7,430 bases of DNA from the NCBI GenBank assembly GCA_029266015.1, contig JAJUFK010000107.1:1-7430 (forward strand). The letters are read 5' to 3'. Below the pieces are notes generated by a model. The model had not been told where the DNA came from and did not search any database. It saw only the letters and a program-made list of their open reading frames with translations. The DNA comes from Bacteroidota bacterium. GTDB taxonomy: Bacteria > Bacteroidota > Bacteroidia > Bacteroidales > UBA1715. The translations under genes were made by a program, and so were the position numbers. Below are positions 5,702 through 7,430 of the stretch, piece after piece (positions within the stretch are counted from its first letter, which is position 1; every line of letters begins with the position of its first letter).

Positions 5702-6247
5702 ATGGACAAACAATTATATACCATTGCAGTTTTTACTGAAAATCACATAGGACTGCTCAACAAAATTACCATTGTTTTTACCCGTCGTAAAATAAATATT
5801 GAAAGCCTTACCGTATCTGAATCGCAGATAGAAGGTATTCATAGTTTTACCATTGTTGTAAAATCAACTAAAGAAATGGTAATGAAAGTTGTAAACCAAA
5901 TAGATAAATTGGTAGAAGTAATCAAAGCTTTTTACTATGATGAAGACCAATTGATTTCGCAAGAAGTAGCATTATACAAAATGCCAATTTCTGCTATCTC
6001 TCAAGGGGTAAACATGGGGCAATTTATTCGTGAAAACAATGCACGTATACTTGATATGCATACCGAATTCTTTGTAATAGAAAAAACCGGAACAACACAA
6101 CAAACTCAAGAATTATTGGAAAAACTAAAACCATTTGGCATATTGGAATTTGTTCGTTCAGGGCGAGTAATTGTAACAAAACCTATGAAACCACTTACCC
6201 AATATATGGAAGAAAAACATGCTGCACATGTATATGTAAAGCCATAA
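5702..6247 (+). CDS. ilvN: Acetolactate synthase, regulatory (small) subunit
   Basis: This 181-residue protein, of the usual IlvN/IlvH length, has an N-terminal ACT domain at about 5-78: YTIAVFTENHIGLLNKIT, then RRKINIESLTVSES and SFTIVVKS. The C-terminal domain includes an ILDMHTEFFVIEKTG strand and FGILEFVRSGRVIVTK, as in the family. It activates the catalytic subunit and confers valine feedback inhibition. The residues corresponding to the allosteric site of E. coli IlvH (the ENxxGLL loop at 13-19 and the N of INIES, Asn32) are retained, so feedback sensitivity is plausible. It begins 22 nt after the ilvB stop, without a Shine-Dalgarno motif, and is the last gene before a strong terminator. 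The gene could equally be named ilvH; the pairing with ilvB favours ilvN here. Confidence 0.96.
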   Translation: MDKQLYTIAVFTENHIGLLNKITIVFTRRKINIESLTVSESQIEGIHSFTIVVKSTKEMVMKVVNQIDKLVEVIKAFYYDEDQLISQEVALYKMPISAISQGVNMGQFIRENNARILDMHTEFFVIEKTGTTQQTQELLEKLKPFGILEFVRSGRVIVTKPMKPLTQYMEEKHAAHVYVKP

Positions 6248-6267
6248 AAGTTATAACTATATGAAAT

Positions 6268-6299
6268 AAAAAAGGCGATGTATGACATCGCCTTTTTTT
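6268..6299 (+). terminator. Bidirectional terminator between ilvN and the TPR gene
   Basis: GGCGATG at 6274-6280 and CATCGCC at 6286-6292 form a perfect 7-bp GC-rich stem around a TATGA loop. It is flanked by six A (6268-6273) and seven T (6293-6299), so it works in either direction. It ends the ilv operon 21 nt after the ilvN stop. Read leftward, it lies directly against the stop codon of the convergent TPR gene (6298-6300) and should end that transcript too. Confidence 0.92.
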
Positions 6300-7056
6300 A
6301 TATCATTATTTTATTGTATAACTCCTTTATTTCGGTAGAATTTGGTTGTAATTCAAGAGCTTTAAGTATAAGTGGTTTTGCTAATTGTGGTTGATTCATT
6401 TCAATATAAATTTCGGCCAAATTTCGTAATGAACGGAAAAATGCAGGATCTAAAGAAAGAACTTTCAAATAAAACTCAATTGCTTTTTCATTGTTATTCA
6501 AATATTTATAAGAAACAGCGGTATTATGAATTACCAAAATATTTTGAGGATTAATATCTAATGATTGTAAGTATAATTCTATTGCTTTTGCATAATTTTC
6601 TTGCATTCTATAACAGTCAGCCAAACAAAACAATGTTTCTTCGTTCTGTGGTTCAAAGGTAAGAGCTTCAGTAAATGCATCAATTGCTTGAGGAAGCATA
6701 TTGAGTTCTGTATAATTTACACCCAATCCAAATAATATTTTATATTCGCTACCATGTAATTCTTTGTGTTTGAGTAAACACGATATTGCTTCTTCATACA
6801 TTTTAAGCGCATGAAAAGAAACACTTAAACCATAGAGAGCTTTTACCGAATGAGGTTTCAATTCAAGAACTTTAATGAAATATGAAATTGCTCGTTCGTG
6901 GTCGTTTTGTAAGCCATATGCCACAGCCAAATAATGCCATGCAATATGCCACGAAGGATATTCATCTACAAGTTTGTTAGACAATTCAAGTAATTCTTGT
7001 AATTTACCTTCCTGAGCCAATTTTACTAACTCTTCTTCATATTGTGCTTTTTCCAT
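6298..7056 (-). CDS. Tetratricopeptide repeat protein
   Basis: This 252-residue protein consists almost entirely of TPR units. Six repeats of about 34 residues can be laid out from residue 36: WHIAWHYLAVAYGLQNDHER (36-55), then units starting near 70, 104, 138, 172 and 206. Each has the W/L-G-Y-A-P pattern, for example AISYFIKVLELKP and AIELYLQSLDINP. A charged helical segment (1-34) precedes them and a short helix closes the protein. There is no signal peptide, membrane segment or enzymatic motif, so it is predicted to be a cytoplasmic scaffold or adaptor; its partner is unknown. It lies 72 nt downstream of typA on the same strand and could be co-transcribed with it, though it also has its own -7 box at 7089-7082. 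It converges on ilvN and shares the terminator at 6268-6299. Confidence 0.9.
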   Translation of the reverse strand: MEKAQYEEELVKLAQEGKLQELLELSNKLVDEYPSWHIAWHYLAVAYGLQNDHERAISYFIKVLELKPHSVKALYGLSVSFHALKMYEEAISCLLKHKELHGSEYKILFGLGVNYTELNMLPQAIDAFTEALTFEPQNEETLFCLADCYRMQENYAKAIELYLQSLDINPQNILVIHNTAVSYKYLNNNEKAIEFYLKVLSLDPAFFRSLRNLAEIYIEMNQPQLAKPLILKALELQPNSTEIKELYNKIMI

Positions 7057-7081
7057 ATCGTAAATTTAAACAATTACTTTA

Positions 7082-7089
7082 CAAATGTA
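7082..7089 (-). promoter_or_regulatory. Candidate -7 box for the TPR gene
   Basis: On the minus strand, TACATTTG at 7089-7082 fits TAnnTTTG and lies about 26 nt ahead of the ATG at 7056. The closest upstream TTTG (7118-7115) is 25 nt away, longer than usual, so the -33 element is poor. The core overlaps a small palindrome, TACA-AA-TGTA at 7080-7089. The gene may have its own promoter, be read from typA, or both. Confidence 0.4.
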
Positions 7090-7128
7090 CATATCAAATA
7101 AAAAAAGTGTTACACAAATACATAAAAA

Positions 7129-7430
7129 TTATCCTATTTTATTGTTTTCGCGTTTTCTATCATGCTCATTTAATATTATTTTTCTTATTCTCAGAGACTT
7201 CGGGGTAATTTCCAAAAATTCATCTTTTCTAATGTATTCCATATGTTCTTCAAGCGACATACGTATAGGAGGAGCAATGCTTGTTTTATCATCAGCTCCT
7301 GAAGCCCGCATATTAGTGAGTTTTTTACTTTTTCCTACATTTATAATTAAATCATTGTCTCGTATATGTTCACCTATTACTTGACCTGCATATACATCTT
7401 CGCCCGGATAAATAAAAAATTTTCCCCTAT
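7129..7430 (-). CDS. typA: Translational GTPase TypA/BipA, C-terminal part (runs off the window)
   Basis: Reading leftward from 7428 gives 100 residues ending at TAA (7131-7129). They begin RGKFFIYPGEDVYAGQ, continue VIGEHIRDNDLIINV and KKLTNMRASGADDK, then APPIRMSLEEHMEYIRKDEF and EITPKSLRIRKIIL. This is the C-terminal domain of TypA/BipA, a ribosome-binding GTPase of the EF-G family involved in stress adaptation and ribosome assembly; the LTNMRASG and TPKSLRIRK segments are specific to it. The internal Met at 7311 is not the start: the frame stays open and conserved up to the window edge. The GTPase domain is outside the window. The short basic tail ending KRENNKIG is usual for the family. 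The TPR gene follows 72 nt downstream, with no clear terminator between them. Confidence 0.96.
   Translation of the reverse strand, partial: RGKFFIYPGEDVYAGQVIGEHIRDNDLIINVGKSKKLTNMRASGADDKTSIAPPIRMSLEEHMEYIRKDEFLEITPKSLRIRKIILNEHDRKRENNKIG

Overview
This 7.4-kb window is AT-rich and most likely comes from a member of the Bacteroidota. The protein families fit. Promoter-like sites match the Bacteroidota pattern (TTG/TTTG, about 19-20 nt, then TAnnTTTG). Start codons are preceded by A-rich stretches instead of a Shine-Dalgarno sequence. I cannot name the genus.

Layout. (1) Positions 1-150, minus strand: the first 50 codons of a thiS-like sulfur carrier gene (thiamine synthesis), with a promoter candidate at 194-225. 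(2) Positions 363-634, plus strand: the control region of the next operon, which is the most interesting part. A promoter (363-392) drives a 21-codon leader peptide (412-477) carrying eight consecutive Ile/Val/Leu codons. This is followed by an intrinsic terminator (505-541) and a competing antiterminator pairing (465-475 with 508-518). Together these look like a complete ribosome-mediated transcription attenuator sensing branched-chain amino acids. (3) Positions 635-6247, plus strand: ilvD, a LysN/MocR-type PLP aminotransferase, ilvB and ilvN, closed by a strong terminator at 6268-6299. (4) Positions 6298-7430, minus strand: a TPR-repeat protein and, upstream of it, the C-terminal 100 residues of the translational GTPase TypA/BipA, running off the window edge.

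How the genes work together. IlvB (catalytic) and IlvN (regulatory) form acetohydroxyacid synthase, the committed step to valine, leucine and isoleucine. IlvD dehydrates the dihydroxyacids to 2-oxoacids. The aminotransferase in the operon could carry out the final transamination. ilvC, the step between IlvBN and IlvD, is not in this transcription unit and must lie elsewhere. Control appears two-layered: attenuation of transcription by charged Ile/Val/Leu tRNA supply, and feedback through the ACT domain of IlvN.

Other unusual points are a 19-residue tandem duplication in an N-terminal extension of the aminotransferase, a five-copy 9-bp repeat between ilvD and the aminotransferase gene, and no visible TPP riboswitch upstream of thiS.
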